From Acidaminobacter sp964416305 (GTDB taxonomy: Bacteria; Bacillota; Clostridia; Peptostreptococcales; Acidaminobacteraceae): DNA of 64,000 bases. The stretch lies in assembly GCA_964416305.1 (NCBI GenBank), contig CAYQDM010000001.1, forward strand, positions 124,001 through 188,000, read 5' to 3'. The notes under the pieces were generated by a model, which saw only the letters and a list, made by a program, of their open reading frames with translations, searched no databases and was not told the origin of the DNA. Each line of letters starts with the position of its first letter. The stretch's first letter is position 1. This document shows, one piece after another, positions 17,332 to 25,543 of the stretch. Position numbers and translations under genes: made by a program.

Positions 17332-18621
17332 TCACCTTTCCGCAGCTAATCGACCGACTATAGGCTGCCCATTTTTGATAACCGTCTCCACGAGGTTGGC
17401 CCCCTGACGGTAGATGATGTTTTCGTACCGGTCCGTGCTCCAGACCTGAAGATCCGCACGTTTGCCCACTTCAATACTGCCCCGGTCCTCCTGCAGCCCC
17501 AGTGCCAGTGCCCCGCCGATGGTCGCAGCCCGAATCGCTTCCTCCGGGGTCATGCCATGGCGTCTGCAGGCAAGAACCAGAATCCACGCCATGGACTCCA
17601 CGTAATTCCCGGGATTAAGGTTCGTGGCGAGGGCGAGTGTCATACCTGCCTTCAGCATCAGACCCGGCTGAGTGAGGACGGGATGCTGGACGTTGAAGTC
17701 CGTTCCGGGAAGCAGTACACCGGGAATACCAGCCGCCGCCATTTTCTCCATGATGTCATAGGTCGTATAATTCAAATGATCCGCAGACAGCACGCCCATC
17801 TCTATGGCAAGCTCCGAACCGCCAATCAAAGAATACGCATCCGTGTGGATTTTGGGCTTCATGCCGAAATCCAGCGCCTTGGTGAGTATTTTTTCGGATT
17901 CAGCAGCGGTATAGTAACCGTCGTCGCACCAGACGTCGCAAGCGGTGGCAAGGCCGGAACCGCCTACTTCCGGGATCATCTCCGAAAGCAGAACCTCCAT
18001 GTAATCCTCTTTATTCATGTCAGGCGGCCAGCCGTGAGCACCAAGGAAGGTCGCGTGGAGATCAACGGGCTGAAGTGCATTTAATTTCTGAATGACCCTG
18101 AGCTGCTTGAGCTCATGGGCGGTGGTAAAGCCGTAACCGCTTTTGATTTCAGCTGTCGTAACGCCTGAAGCCATTAGGTTTTTCAGCCTGAATCCCGCAC
18201 TTTCCGCAAGCGACTCTTCGGACGCCTCTCTGGTCATAGCCATGGAGGCTGCGAGCCCTGTTGGGATGCCGCGTTTCTTCAATGACTCAGCGTCCCCCCG
18301 GGGAAGCTTGGCCACATATTCATCCACGCGGGAACCGCCGAACACCAAATGGGTGTGACAGTCGACAAACCCTGGCGCCAGGACTTTCCCAGCCAGTGAA
18401 ACTGCTTCAGCGGCGCTGAAATCAAACCCGCTGGTGTGTCTGAATACTTCGAGAGTTTTCGCCCCTTGTCCGACACCGGCTATACGGTCGCCTGTGATGA
18501 CAACCCAACCATCGGCAAGGACTTCCAGGTGACTGGGGTTACTGCCGGCACAGGTCAGCAGCTGTGCTGCGTCCTTCAGAATGAGAGTAGCTTTTTTAGT
18601 GGATTCAACCTGAGTGTTCAT
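17332..18621 (-). CDS. hutI: imidazolonepropionase
   Basis: Third step of histidine degradation: hydrolysis of 4-imidazolone-5-propionate to N-formimino-L-glutamate. A 429-aa metal-dependent amidohydrolase with metal sites in APGFVDCHTHLVFGGSR (near 75), KIHTDAYSLIGGSELA (near 255) and LLPGTDFNVQHP (near 325), plus the HutI-specific EIKSGYGFTTAHELKQLRVI. AAAGGATGG precedes the ATG. A GC-rich hairpin sits in the 127-bp gap between it and hutU1. Confidence 0.96.
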   Translation of the reverse strand: MNTQVESTKKATLILKDAAQLLTCAGSNPSHLEVLADGWVVITGDRIAGVGQGAKTLEVFRHTSGFDFSAAEAVSLAGKVLAPGFVDCHTHLVFGGSRVDEYVAKLPRGDAESLKKRGIPTGLAASMAMTREASEESLAESAGFRLKNLMASGVTTAEIKSGYGFTTAHELKQLRVIQKLNALQPVDLHATFLGAHGWPPDMNKEDYMEVLLSEMIPEVGGSGLATACDVWCDDGYYTAAESEKILTKALDFGMKPKIHTDAYSLIGGSELAIEMGVLSADHLNYTTYDIMEKMAAAGIPGVLLPGTDFNVQHPVLTQPGLMLKAGMTLALATNLNPGNYVESMAWILVLACRRHGMTPEEAIRAATIGGALALGLQEDRGSIEVGKRADLQVWSTDRYENIIYRQGANLVETVIKNGQPIVGRLAAER

Positions 18622-18666
18622 GCGAAACCATCCTTTTTTTGCTTGTGACTTTATTTAATTAAAGAA

Positions 18667-18693
18667 ACCGGCGATGCGTCGCACATCGCCGGT
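18667..18693 (-). other. intra-operon hairpin between hutU1 and hutI
   Basis: The inverted repeat ACCGGCGATG / CATCGCCGGT with a 7-base loop lies on the transcribed strand and is followed by TTTCTTT. It looks like a weak terminator or processing/stability hairpin that could lower expression of hutI-fchA-ftcD-hutH relative to hutU. Confidence 0.6.
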
Positions 18694-18748
18694 CGTGGTC
18701 AATGAACCGCTGAATTCAGCCTGTCATTTTGGTGTCTGACAGTCTTGT

Positions 18749-20464
18749 CTATCTTGGAGGCATTCCGGTTGGACCAAAGGTAACTTTGTCCGCAGGCTCC
18801 CACCAGAGCGGCACTTTGATGCTGTCCGTGGTCAGCTTGCCCTTGCCGTTTGCGACATCTTTTGCGGTCTCGTAGCCGGCTTGCGCGTGGCGGATGACGC
18901 CTATGCCTGAGTCGACAGTCAGGGAAGCTTCAAGTCTGAGATCCGCTTCTTCTGTGCCATCTGCGATCATGGTGACGCCGGTGTGAACCGCTTCGCCCAT
19001 GGAGTAGTTCGCCTGGATAGCGATGAGGTCGCAGCCCGCCGCGCAGTTGAGGAGGCCGTTCAGGTATGGCCAGTCGGAGATCAGGTCGCCGCCGTCTTTC
19101 ATGTTCTCAGATTCGAAGGTTGGATTTACAATGGAACCGGAGTCGAGGTTGTCACGGGAGAACGCCACCGGACCCTTGATTTCGCCTTTTTTAATGAGAT
19201 CGTTGACAGCGAGTCCGAAGCGTTTACGCTGACCAAAGCCCATGTAGCAGATTCTCGCAGGAAGCGCCTCAATTGGGAGGTGCTTTCTGGCAAGCTTGAT
19301 CCAGCGCTCTACAAGCGGATCGCCGGCACAGATTTCAAGAGCGAGATCGTCGAGTCTGGCGAGGTCGGAGGCTTCACCGGAAATACAAGTCCAGCGGAAC
19401 GGTCCGCGGCCTTCGCAGAAGAGCGGTCGGATGTAAGCGGCGACAAATCCAAGGATCTGCTTCGCTTCCTCAGGCGGCATGCCCGCGTCCATACACTCTT
19501 TGCGGATGCTGGTGCCGTACTCGAAGACTTCAGCGCCCTTCTTGGAAAACGCGATCATGGCGCGCAGCTGGCTGATCATTGTAGCGCGGGCGTCTTCAAG
19601 ATAAGCTTTTCTGTCGCGGGCGCGATATTCGTCAGCCTGCTCGCCTGTATAGCCGGATGGGATGTAGGAAATTGGGTCATGGCAAGGGCACATTTCGCTG
19701 ACAATATCAGGCTGGAAGCCTTTTTCGTAAGCTTCCCAATAGATGTCCGCCGCATTGCCCACAATACCGATTGAAAGCGGTTTCTTGGCAGCGGCATGCT
19801 CTTCTGCAATTTTTCTGGCTTCATCAAAGGAATGGACATATTGGTCCAGATAGTTCTTTTCAATTCTGCGTTTGAGGACACGCTCGTCCGCGTCAACGAT
19901 AATTGCGACGCCGCCATGCATTTTCATAGCCCAGCTCTGGTTTCCGCCCATGCCGCCTGCGCCGGCCGTCAAATAGATTTTGCCGCTGAGGTCGTTGTCA
20001 AAGCGTTTGATCGCAATGGCAGAAAGCGTCTCAAAAGTGCCCTGGATAACACCTTGTGTTCCAATATATTCCCATGGTGCCGCAGTATATTGAGCGAACA
20101 TGGTAAGATTTTTGTCTTGAAGGTCATAGAAAACTTCCCAAGTTGCCTTCATGATATTGGTGGTCGCCATGACAACGCGAGGTGCCAGCTTATGAGTCTT
20201 GAAGATCGCCACAGGCATGCCGGACTGAATGACGAGAGTTTCGTTGTCCTCAAGCTCCTTCAGGGACTTGACGATTGCGTGATAGGATTCCCAGTTCCGC
20301 GCACATTTGCCATTGCCGCCGTAGATGACGAGAAGCTCAGGGATCTCAGCGTTCTCCATATTGTTTTCCAGCATTCTGAGTATAGTTTCCTGCTTCCAGC
20401 CTTTGCAGCGTAATGTGTCACCGCGCTGTGCCTTTACCGAATAAAGAATCTCTGCGTTTGCCAC
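18749..20464 (-). CDS. hutU: urocanate hydratase, copy 1
   Basis: Second step of histidine degradation: hydration of urocanate to 4-imidazolone-5-propionate using tightly bound NAD+. The NAD-binding stretch TAGAGGMGGNQSWAMKMHGG is near residue 170. ARICYMGFGQR near residue 400 probably carries the catalytic cysteine, and NLDSGSIVNP follows. GTG 20464 is the start because AAGGAGG lies eight bases upstream and the other copy starts at the same residue, giving 571 aa. It is preceded by a sigma-54 promoter. By eye it differs from the neighbouring hutU copy at only about 40 residues. Confidence 0.95.
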   Translation of the reverse strand: MANAEILYSVKAQRGDTLRCKGWKQETILRMLENNMENAEIPELLVIYGGNGKCARNWESYHAIVKSLKELEDNETLVIQSGMPVAIFKTHKLAPRVVMATTNIMKATWEVFYDLQDKNLTMFAQYTAAPWEYIGTQGVIQGTFETLSAIAIKRFDNDLSGKIYLTAGAGGMGGNQSWAMKMHGGVAIIVDADERVLKRRIEKNYLDQYVHSFDEARKIAEEHAAAKKPLSIGIVGNAADIYWEAYEKGFQPDIVSEMCPCHDPISYIPSGYTGEQADEYRARDRKAYLEDARATMISQLRAMIAFSKKGAEVFEYGTSIRKECMDAGMPPEEAKQILGFVAAYIRPLFCEGRGPFRWTCISGEASDLARLDDLALEICAGDPLVERWIKLARKHLPIEALPARICYMGFGQRKRFGLAVNDLIKKGEIKGPVAFSRDNLDSGSIVNPTFESENMKDGGDLISDWPYLNGLLNCAAGCDLIAIQANYSMGEAVHTGVTMIADGTEEADLRLEASLTVDSGIGVIRHAQAGYETAKDVANGKGKLTTDSIKVPLWWEPADKVTFGPTGMPPR

Positions 20465-20520
20465 TTTAACGTCCTCCTTATAGTCATGAAAGTGTAAGTT
20501 GTTGCTCACTGTTTATATAA

Positions 20521-20536
20521 GCAAGTCGTGTGCCAA
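20521..20536 (-). promoter_or_regulatory. sigma-54 (-24/-12) promoter of hutU1
   Basis: On the minus strand the sequence TTGGCACACGACTTGC contains TGGCAC-N5-TTGC, a full match to the sigma-54 consensus. It lies 57 bp before the hutU1 GTG. Confidence 0.88.
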
Positions 20537-20618
20537 CTTTCCAAAAGTTCAGAATTTTCTCTACAACCATTGAAATTAGAGGCTCTTGTGAAATGGGTTA
20601 TTTTTGACAATACTAAGG

Positions 20619-20703
20619 GTGTCTATTTTTTATACAGTCAAACACTAGAAATGTGTCAAATTTGGTGTAAAATATTTTACACGAGTGTATATTATTTATA
20701 CAC
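20619..20703. promoter_or_regulatory. cluster of palindromic activator sites upstream of hutU1
   Basis: Two palindromes lie side by side: GTGTAAAATATTTTACAC (20665-20682, perfect) and GTGTATATTATTTATACAC (20685-20703). An imperfect third copy is at 20619-20637. They are about 85-170 bp upstream of the -24/-12 promoter, the usual place for enhancer sites of a sigma-54 activator. The encoded activator at 22771 is the obvious candidate. Confidence 0.7.
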
Positions 20704-20713
20704 TCATAGAAAC

Positions 20714-20784
20714 TTGTGTCAGACACCGAGTTTCTTCTCCTTTCCCAGCGGTGAAACTGGGTGTCTGACACCGAGTTTCTTCTC
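20714..20784. repeat. two copies of a GTGTC-GACACC palindromic repeat
   Basis: Two direct copies of GTGTC-A/T-GACACCGAGTTTC lie between the hutU1 enhancer sites and the end of hutU2. The second copy is preceded by GAAACTGG, so it forms a longer hairpin that could act as terminator of hutU2. Confidence 0.75.
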
Positions 20785-22500
20785 TTATCTCGGTGGCATT
20801 CCGGATGGACCAAAGGTCACTTTATCCGCCGGCTCCCACCAGAGCGGCACTTTAATGCTGTCGGTGGTCAGCTTGCCTTTACCGTTGCAGACATCCTTAG
20901 CAGTCTGATAACCCGCCTGCGCGTGACGAATGACGCCTATGCCCGAGTCGACTGTCAGGGATGCCTCAAGACGAAGATCCGCTTCTTCAGTGCCATCCGC
21001 GATCATTGTGACGCCGGTGTGAACTGCTTCACCCATGGAGTAATTTGCCTGGATAGCGATAAGGTCACACCCCGCCGCGCAGTTAAGGAGGCCATTCAGG
21101 TATGGCCAGTCGGAGATCAGATCGCCGCCGTCCAGCATATTTTCAGACTCAAAGGTTGGGTTGACAATGGAACCGGAGTCGAGATTGTCTCTGGAGAAAG
21201 CCACGGGACCCTTGACTTCGCCTTTCTTGATGAGTTCGTTGACCGCGAGTCCAAAGCGCTTTCGCTGACCAAAGCCCATATAGCAAATTCTTGCAGGGAG
21301 CGCCTCAATTGGCAAATTCTTTCTGGCCAGTTTGATCCAGCGCTCGACAAGGGGATCGCCGGCACAGATTTCAAGGGCAAGGTCGTCGAGACGTGCGAGG
21401 TCGGAGGCTTCCCCGGAGGTGCAGATCCAGCGGAACGGACCGCGGCCTTCGCAGAAGAGTGGTCGAATGTATTCAGAGACGAAACCCGGAATCTGCTTAG
21501 CTTCCTCCGGCGGCATGCCTGCATCCATACACTCTTTGCGGATGCTCGTACCATACTCAAAGACCTCAACGCCTTTCTTGGAGAAGGCGATCATGGCGCG
21601 CAGCTGCTTCTGCATAGACTCGCGGGCATCAGCCAGGTATGCCTTTCTGTCGCGGGCACGATACTCGTCCGCTTGTTCCCCCGTATAACCTGCCGGGATA
21701 TAAGAAATAGGATCGTGACAAGGGCACATTTCGCTGACAATGTCCGGCTGGAAGCCCTTATCATAAGCCTCCCAGAAGATCTCAGCCGCGTTGCCCACGA
21801 CGCCTATAGACAACGGCTTCTTAGCTGCGGCGTGTTCTTCCGCGATTTTTCTAGCCTCATCAAAGGAATGCACCATCATGTCCATGTAGTTTTTGTCAAT
21901 TCTGCGCTGAATGACGCGCTCGTCCGCATCGACAATGATCGCGACGCCGCCGTGCATCTTCATGGCCCAGCTCTGGTTGCCACCCATGCCGCCCGCGCCG
22001 GCTGTCAAATAAATTCTTCCGGCAAGGTCATTGTCAAATCGCTTAATAGCAATTGCGGACAAGGTCTCAAAGGTCCCCTGAATAACCCCTTGTGTGCCGA
22101 TGTATTCCCAAGGCGCCGCCGTATAGTTGGCAAACATGGTGAGGTTTTTGTCCTGAAGGTCGTAAAAAGTCTCCCAAGTGGCTTTCATGATATTGGTGGT
22201 CGCCATGACGACACGCGGCGCAAGTTTGTGCGTTTTAAAGATCGCGACCGGCATTCCGGACTGAACGACCAAAGTTTCATTGTCCTCAAGTTCTTTAAGT
22301 GATTGGACGATCGCGTGATAGGACTCCCAGTTTCGGGCGCATTTGCCGTTGCCGCCGTAAATGACGAGAAGCTCAGGAATTTCTGCGTTCTCCATGTTGT
22401 TTTCCAGCATTCTGAGAATCGTTTCCTGCTTCCAGCCTTTGCAGCGAAGCGTATCTCCGCGCTGCGCCTTAACCGAGTAAAGAATTTCTGCGTTTGCCAC
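20785..22500 (-). CDS. hutU: urocanate hydratase, copy 2
   Basis: A second full-length urocanase of 571 aa with the same NAD-binding (TAGAGGMGGNQ) and cysteine (ARICYMGFGQR) regions as the downstream copy. Substitutions cluster in short patches, for example VIQRRIDKNYMDMMVHSF against VLKRRIEKNYLDQYVHSF, with no disrupted motif. It starts at GTG eight bases after AGGAGG. It has its own sigma-54 promoter and enhancer pair, so the two copies can be transcribed independently. Both appear functional, and the need for two is unexplained. Confidence 0.95.
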   Translation of the reverse strand: MANAEILYSVKAQRGDTLRCKGWKQETILRMLENNMENAEIPELLVIYGGNGKCARNWESYHAIVQSLKELEDNETLVVQSGMPVAIFKTHKLAPRVVMATTNIMKATWETFYDLQDKNLTMFANYTAAPWEYIGTQGVIQGTFETLSAIAIKRFDNDLAGRIYLTAGAGGMGGNQSWAMKMHGGVAIIVDADERVIQRRIDKNYMDMMVHSFDEARKIAEEHAAAKKPLSIGVVGNAAEIFWEAYDKGFQPDIVSEMCPCHDPISYIPAGYTGEQADEYRARDRKAYLADARESMQKQLRAMIAFSKKGVEVFEYGTSIRKECMDAGMPPEEAKQIPGFVSEYIRPLFCEGRGPFRWICTSGEASDLARLDDLALEICAGDPLVERWIKLARKNLPIEALPARICYMGFGQRKRFGLAVNELIKKGEVKGPVAFSRDNLDSGSIVNPTFESENMLDGGDLISDWPYLNGLLNCAAGCDLIAIQANYSMGEAVHTGVTMIADGTEEADLRLEASLTVDSGIGVIRHAQAGYQTAKDVCNGKGKLTTDSIKVPLWWEPADKVTFGPSGMPPR

Positions 22501-22560
22501 TGATAGTACCTCCTTTTATTGGGTGGTTAATGGATTCTTGTTTCATGCCAATCTCTATAC

Positions 22561-22576
22561 GCAAGTGGCGTGCCAA
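22561..22576 (-). promoter_or_regulatory. sigma-54 (-24/-12) promoter of hutU2 and the hut cluster
   Basis: The minus strand reads TTGGCACGCCACTTGC, a perfect TGGCAC-N5-TTGC. It lies 61 bp before the hutU2 GTG and would be the main promoter of the six-gene cluster. Confidence 0.9.
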
Positions 22577-22674
22577 GTTTGGCGACCATCCGAAAAAATC
22601 TCTCAAAGCGTTGCAAATGCAGCAAATACTTTTTCTATGCCCCATCAGCCACGACCATGGTTAAAAAAGAAAAA

Positions 22675-22707
22675 CAGCAACGTGTATAAATTTCATACAC
22701 GTTGCTG
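22675..22707 (-). terminator. terminator of the sigma-54 activator gene, also an operator-like palindrome
   Basis: A 13-bp perfect stem (CAGCAACGTGTAT / ATACACGTTGCTG) is followed on the minus strand by a T-rich run. It lies 64 bp beyond the activator gene. Its centre contains GTGTAT-N7-ATACAC, so it may double as an enhancer site for hutU2. Confidence 0.75.
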
Positions 22708-22746
22708 TCTATAAGTCGCGTTCACGGAGTGTAAAATATCTTACAC
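22682..22746. promoter_or_regulatory. pair of palindromic activator sites upstream of hutU2
   Basis: GTGTAT-N7-ATACAC (22682-22700) and GTGTAAAATATCTTACAC (22729-22746) lie about 106-185 bp upstream of the hutU2 sigma-54 promoter. They repeat the arrangement seen before hutU1. Confidence 0.65.
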
Positions 22747-22770
22747 CTTGCATAAAGACTATACAGGCCT

Positions 22771-24222
22771 TTAGGCAGTCACTTTTTCTATCCCCAGCCG
22801 CTTCATTTTGTAAAGAAGGCTCTGGCGGATGATCCCAAGTTCCCGAGAGGTGGAGGAAATGTTGTAGCTGTTGCGGCTGAGAGCTTCCAAAATAATTTCC
22901 CGTTCGAAGTGATCCATGCGGTCATTGAGTCCTTCCCGTTTGACCGGTTTTGGCTGCACCGCCTTGGGATCAATTTTAAGCGATGTCTTCAGATACATTG
23001 GCAGATGTGTCGCCTCCAGTACCCGGTTTTGCTCATCGTTATGAACCATCAGGTTTTCTATGACGTGTTCCAGCTCCCGGACATTGCCCGGCCATTCATA
23101 GTTTTCAAATGCCCGTTCGAGAACTTCGGAAAGCTGCTCGACATGGGTATTGAGCATGTGATTGTACTTCTGAATGAAAAAGCGGGTCAGGCACCGAACG
23201 TCCTCCGGGCGTTCCCTGAGAGGTGAAATGTAAAGGCTCAGGCCCCCAATCCTGTAGTAAAGGTCTTGCCTCAGCTTGCCCTCGCTGATCAGCTTCAAGG
23301 GATCTTCGTTCATAGCGCAGACAACCCGGCACTTGACGGGAACAAACTCTGATCCGCCTACCCGGTTGACTTTGCGCTCCTGCAGAACCCGTAACAGCTT
23401 GGTCTGCATGGACACCGGCATGGAGTTGAGCTCATCCAGAAAAAGCGTCCCGCCCCTGGCGTCCTCGAAGAGCCCGCTGCGGTCCATCGCACCGGTGTAG
23501 GCGCCTTTGACCGTACCAAATAAAATGCCCTCCAGAAGATTTTCCGGGATAGCGGCGCAGTTGATGCCAATAAAGGGTTCCTTGTGCTTCTTCCCGTGGT
23601 TGTGAATGCTTTGGGCAAACACTTCTTTGCCGGTGCCGGTTTCTCCCACAATCAAAACGTTGTTGTCGAGCCAGGCGATCTTCTGGGCTTCCTTGATGAG
23701 CTGCCTGGTGGCCTCGCTTTCGCCTATGAGATTGGTAAAATTGTACCGCGTGCCATTGCCTGCGTCTTCAACCGGTTCTTGACGGTCAGGGTCCAGGCTC
23801 AGGAATCGGCGTTTGAGCTCAATGGCCTCTTCCAGAAGGGAGTGCAGCTTGGTTTCATTCTTGCTGATCGAAAAAACGCCGATTGCCTCTCCGTTGCGAA
23901 GCACAGGATAGGTGCTGTAGGACACATATTTGGGGATGCCATTGTTGACGGCATGGGCTTCGTAGCGGTTTTCAATCGCTTTGCCGCTGGTCAGGACTTT
24001 ACGGTGCTCTGACTCACTGTCAGGATCATAACCATAGGCTTCCCAGAGTGGTTTGCCAATGATGTCCTCACCATGAAGCTCCTCCAGTTTTTCCTGTGCG
24101 TGATTGTAGACGATCAAGCGACCATCGGCATCACTCATAACGACGCCGTCTGAAATTGAGTCAAGTATTTTTTGAAACGCGAAAAGCAGCATTTCAGGGT
24201 CTGCTTTAGCATAAACCGCCAT
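22771..24222 (-). CDS. PAS-domain sigma-54 enhancer-binding activator, probable hut regulator
   Basis: A 483-aa transcription activator. It has an N-terminal PAS sensor (about residues 12-125, DSISDGVVMSDADGRLIVYN), a central AAA+ domain (about 155-390) with Walker A GETGTGKE and Walker B GTLFLDEL, and a C-terminal Fis-type HTH (about 440-480, NISSTSRELGIIRQSLLYKMKRL). The sigma-54 contact loop reads GAYTGA instead of GAFTGA. Its position next to two sigma-54 promoters driving hutU makes control of histidine catabolism very likely. The PAS ligand is unknown. It may be cotranscribed with the helicase gene upstream. Confidence 0.92.
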   Translation of the reverse strand: MAVYAKADPEMLLFAFQKILDSISDGVVMSDADGRLIVYNHAQEKLEELHGEDIIGKPLWEAYGYDPDSESEHRKVLTSGKAIENRYEAHAVNNGIPKYVSYSTYPVLRNGEAIGVFSISKNETKLHSLLEEAIELKRRFLSLDPDRQEPVEDAGNGTRYNFTNLIGESEATRQLIKEAQKIAWLDNNVLIVGETGTGKEVFAQSIHNHGKKHKEPFIGINCAAIPENLLEGILFGTVKGAYTGAMDRSGLFEDARGGTLFLDELNSMPVSMQTKLLRVLQERKVNRVGGSEFVPVKCRVVCAMNEDPLKLISEGKLRQDLYYRIGGLSLYISPLRERPEDVRCLTRFFIQKYNHMLNTHVEQLSEVLERAFENYEWPGNVRELEHVIENLMVHNDEQNRVLEATHLPMYLKTSLKIDPKAVQPKPVKREGLNDRMDHFEREIILEALSRNSYNISSTSRELGIIRQSLLYKMKRLGIEKVTA

Positions 24223-24320
24223 GACTGAAAGCCTCCTTAAGTGAGAAGAATGGTGCCAGGAGAAAAATGTCGCCAGGCGACGTTACCCTCCTGTTATGAA
24301 GCGTCAGCAAATTTCTTCAG

Positions 24321-25457
24321 TTATCGGGGATCTTCAATCCTGCCAAATCTCAGAACTTTTTCATGGAAGGTTACAGACAGATCCTCTTCCAAGGTCTTCA
24401 GGAAGGACAGGTCCTGGGAGGTGGCCAGAACAATGGCATAGCCCTCGTTGGCATAACGGGCGGTGCGGCCGACACGGTGAACGTACTCCTCAGTCTTCTT
24501 TGGCACATCCGCACTGATGACGACGTTGAGTCCGGCAATATCCAGACCTCTCGCCGCGAGGTCAGACGCGATCAGCACCTGGTAACGGCCGGATCTGAAG
24601 CCTTCCATGGCATCCTTTCGGTCCTGTCGTTCGGAAGCGCCGTAAATAGCCTTGGCGCTGACCTTGTGGTGAATCAGGAATTTTTCCATATTCTGAATAT
24701 GATCATTCTTATTGAGGAACACTAAAATTTTCTCCGGCTTCAGTGCGCTGGCGATCTTTCTGACAGCATCGGCTTTATCCCTGAGCTCGCACTCCACATA
24801 GAGATGTGTGATGTTTGGATTGACCAGCGTCCCATCCAGCCGAATGACCTGAGGCGTTTTCATCATTTCTGTGAGCACGGCCTCAGCCTGAGGGGTTATG
24901 GAGGCGGAAAACGCCATGAGCTGACGATCCCGCAGCGTCGCCTTGATCACAGCCCTGCAATCGGCCAGCTTTGTGTCGTCCAACAGCCGGTCTGCCTCGT
25001 CGAGAACAATGGTTTTTACCTCATGCATCTTCAGTTTTTTCATGGCAATCAGCTCGGTAATTCTCCCAGGCGAGCCCACCACGATCTGAGGCTTGCTCTT
25101 CAAGGCTTCAACCTGCCGTTTCAGGCTGGTTTCTCCAATAAGCACCTGGCACTGAAGCGCCAAACCAGAATTTTGAGCGAGCTTCTTGACTTCGTTTGCA
25201 ATCTGAACGCTGAGCTCATGGGTTGGACTGAGCACAACTGCCTGCAGCGCTTTTGAGGTTGCGTCAATAGTTTCGAAAATTGGAAGCAGATAGGCCAGCG
25301 TCTTGCCTGAGCCGGTGACAGACTGCGCAATAACGTCCTGACGGGCCAGCCCTCCGGGGATCACTGCGCCTTGAATCTCTGTCGGATTGACTATTCCGGC
25401 TTTCGACAGCCCAGTTATTAAGGCGTCAGAAATGCCGAGTTCTTTAAATGTTTTCAT
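24321..25457 (-). CDS. DEAD-box RNA helicase
   Basis: ATP-dependent RNA helicase of about 378 aa, just the two RecA domains without a long C-terminal RNA-binding tail. Visible motifs: Q motif region PTEIQGAVIP, motif I TGSGKT, motif II DEAD in VLDEADRLLDD, motif III as SAS in MAFSASITPQ, and motif VI HRVGRTAR. The start at 25457 (MKTFKEL) has AGGAGG six bases upstream. The sigma-54 activator gene follows after 98 bp. Such small helicases serve mRNA decay or ribosome assembly in the cold; here a palindrome similar to the hut enhancer sites lies 38 bp before the start codon. Confidence 0.92.
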   Translation of the reverse strand: MKTFKELGISDALITGLSKAGIVNPTEIQGAVIPGGLARQDVIAQSVTGSGKTLAYLLPIFETIDATSKALQAVVLSPTHELSVQIANEVKKLAQNSGLALQCQVLIGETSLKRQVEALKSKPQIVVGSPGRITELIAMKKLKMHEVKTIVLDEADRLLDDTKLADCRAVIKATLRDRQLMAFSASITPQAEAVLTEMMKTPQVIRLDGTLVNPNITHLYVECELRDKADAVRKIASALKPEKILVFLNKNDHIQNMEKFLIHHKVSAKAIYGASERQDRKDAMEGFRSGRYQVLIASDLAARGLDIAGLNVVISADVPKKTEEYVHRVGRTARYANEGYAIVLATSQDLSFLKTLEEDLSVTFHEKVLRFGRIEDPR

Positions 25458-25494
25458 AAGGTCCTCCTGATAGGGCGTTGAACTGCCCAATTAT

Positions 25495-25528
25495 GTTAAA
25501 GTGTATAAAGATTATACACACTTTAACA
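25495..25528. promoter_or_regulatory. operator-like palindrome upstream of the helicase gene
   Basis: An inverted repeat with arms GTTAAAGTGTATAA and TATACACACTTTAAC contains GTGTATAAAGATTATACAC. It is the same palindrome type as the presumed enhancer sites before hutU1 and hutU2. No -24/-12 promoter was found beside it, so it may act as a repressor site or in autoregulation. Confidence 0.55.
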
Positions 25529-25543
25529 CATCTTACACGTAAA

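Noticed and set aside
17510..17525. CGCCGATGGTCGC inside hutI as a copy of the dispersed GCCGATGGTCAC repeat
   Set aside because: It encodes the conserved ATIGG of imidazolonepropionase; similar matches in the kinase (STIGK), the PAS domain (SDADGR) and the aminotransferase (ETIGK) are also explained by protein sequence.
20785..22302. Long open frame of 513 codons on the plus strand opposite hutU2
   Set aside because: It is the antisense shadow of a GC-biased real gene; the minus-strand frame has a full urocanase match and a strong ribosome site.
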